A stretch of DNA of 64,000 bases, taken from the NCBI GenBank assembly GCA_029339505.1, contig JAQISU010000108.1, positions 18,222,501 to 18,286,500 on the forward strand, in the 5' to 3' direction. Position 1 is the first letter of the stretch. Each line of letters starts with the position of its first letter. The notes beneath the pieces were generated by a model that ran no database searches, was not told the DNA's origin, and saw nothing but the letters and a program-made list of their open reading frames with translations. Positions 62,750 through 64,000 of this stretch are shown piece by piece. Source of the DNA: Unio delphinus. Taxonomy: Eukaryota > Mollusca > Bivalvia > Unionida > Unionidae. Position numbers and translations under genes: made by a program.

Positions 62750-63139
62750 GGTTCCAGTCTCAGAGCTGTCTCTTTGCTCATGTGACAGAGTAATGCATTA
62801 TTGGTTAAAATAATATACTGCTGTTGTTTCACAAGTAACAAAAGTTAAGGGTATAATTAATTTAAAAACTGCCCAAGACAATATTTCTTACCTTTAAGGA
62901 ACAGATATAATCACATCACAGTTTGGTCCATTTCATTTCAAAGATTCTGTAATTCTATTGATATATGGAGTAGGTGATTTGTAACTGTACTATTACAGTT
63001 ACAGCAACTAAGTACAAAACTGTGAGTTACTGACTAAAGTTTAAAAGACCTATAGCTCTCCGACTTCATTTGCTTTCACTTTAATTAAGTAAATATAGAC
63101 AATTTTTATATTGTTCAAAGCAAATACAAATCCCCAAAT
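62750..63139. other. No recognisable feature
   Basis: Unique-looking AT-rich spacer. Confidence 0.4.
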
Positions 63140-63412
63140 AATAGTGACGCAGACAGTACATTTACATGATAGTAAAGCTTTAGACAAAGTGAAATACACA
63201 GACAGTACATTGACATGATAGTAAAGCTTTAGACAAAGTGAAATACACAGACAGTACATTGACATGATGATAAAGCTTTACACAAAGTGAAACACACAGA
63301 CAGTACATTGACATGATGGCAAAGCTTTAGACTATGTGAAATACATAGACAGTACATTGACATGATGGTAAAGCTTTAGACAAAGTGAAATACACAGACA
63401 GTACATTGACAT
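63140..63412. repeat. 49-bp minisatellite, about 5.5 copies
   Basis: The unit contains ACAGTACATTGACATGATAG and TAAAGCTTTAGACAAAGTGA. TAAAGCTTTA is a perfect palindrome in each unit. Confidence 0.95.
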
Positions 63413-63474
63413 TGAAGATGAAGCTGAAGATATTCAAACAGTCCAACATTACAACAACAGAAACTGCTACCTAT

Positions 63475-63790
63475 CCTCAGGGTGTGAAAGATTTGACAGT
63501 AAAACATCCCCTAGGTGTGAAAGATTTGACAGTCAAACATCCACTAGGTGTGAAAGATCTGACAGTAAAACATCCACTAGGTGTGAAAGATCTGACAGTA
63601 AAACATCCTCTAGGTGTGAAAGATCTGACAGTAAAACATCCCTTAGGTGTGAAAGATTTGACAGTACAAAATCCCCTAGGTGTGAAAAATTTGACAGTAA
63701 AACATTGCCTTCGTGTGAAAGATTTGACAGTAAAACATTGCCAAGGTGTGAAAAATTTGATAGTAAAACATCCTCTTGGTGTCAATAGTG
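63475..63790. repeat. 33-bp minisatellite (GTGTGAAAGATTTGACAGTA), about 9.5 copies
   Basis: The core is joined by AAACATCCCCTAG. The 11-codon unit keeps frames open on both strands (plus strand GVKDLTVKHPL repeats). No domain or splice context supports a gene. Confidence 0.93.
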
Positions 63791-64000
63791 GGGGTTAGAT
63801 TGACTGAATAAGAAACCTTGGTGTCAAACCTGGGGGTCAAACCTAGGGGTCAAATTAAAAATTTGGGGTTTCTGATGCTCAAATAAAGTTAAAAGAAAAC
63901 ATCAAATTAAAGAGAGATTTTTGGAAGCTTGATAACTGATTAAATTAGTAAAGATGACATTATTAAATAGCCAATGTATAAAATCAGGACCTGGAGAAAA
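63791..64000. other. Right edge, no feature seen
   Basis: Contains two loose CTTGGTGTCAA/GGGGGTCAAACCTA repeats, then AT-rich sequence. Confidence 0.4.

Noticed and set aside
63385..63798. GVKDLTVKHPL repeat protein of 137 codons
   Set aside because: Same reason: a 33-bp array with both strands open. The non-repeat leader (63385-63474) lies in another tandem array and has no recognisable features.

Overview
The window looks like nuclear DNA of an invertebrate animal, most likely a mollusc and probably a bivalve. It is AT-rich, has no bacterial-style gene packing, and carries intron/exon structure, tRNA-derived SINEs, a Helitron, hAT-like and pogo-like MITEs, and a remnant of the P2X7-type C-terminal 'ballast' domain, a family that is multicopy in invertebrates. 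Assignment to bivalves rests on my recollection of similar SINE sequences and was not searched. The species cannot be named.

The dominant content is tandem-repeat DNA. By my rough tally about 25 kb of 64 kb lies in more than 30 unrelated minisatellites (unit 14 to 70 bp, plus one 315-bp duplication) and many microsatellites. The largest are a 45-bp array (4.2-7.6 kb), a 54-bp array (16.0-17.5 kb), 44- and 40-bp arrays (22.4-25.8 kb), 30/31-bp arrays (33.5-36.4 kb), a 44/41-bp array (52.0-54.1 kb) and a 44-bp array (59.2-60.8 kb). Most long open frames in the window are by-products of these arrays and are not genes.

Interspersed elements: family A, a tRNA-Leu-like SINE (six copies: 7974, 10898, 18918 minus, 28646, 51386 minus, 55038); family B, another tRNA-derived SINE (3238, 37030, 47275, all minus); a third SINE head (2655); a LINE 3'-end remnant with a zinc knuckle (18372-18912); two related hAT-like MITEs with perfect 8-bp target duplications (28990 and 32510); three pogo/Tigger-like TA-flanked elements (20236, 30004, 49383); and a 1.9-kb minus-strand Helitron with recognisable TC and CTAG ends (41381-43288).

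The only convincing gene-like locus is 41.1-45.9 kb. On the plus strand, three exons encode parts of a P2X7-like zinc-binding ballast-domain protein, broken by two in-frame stops, with the Helitron sitting between exons 1 and 2. On the minus strand, four exons (45929 down to 44293) join in consistent phase into about 204 codons without a stop. The two genes converge and their last coding bases overlap by 14 bp. A diverged copy of the plus-strand last exon lies between them. This pair is the best candidate for an undescribed system, possibly a decayed two-gene mobile element. No rRNA gene, functional tRNA gene, CRISPR array or identifiable promoter was found.
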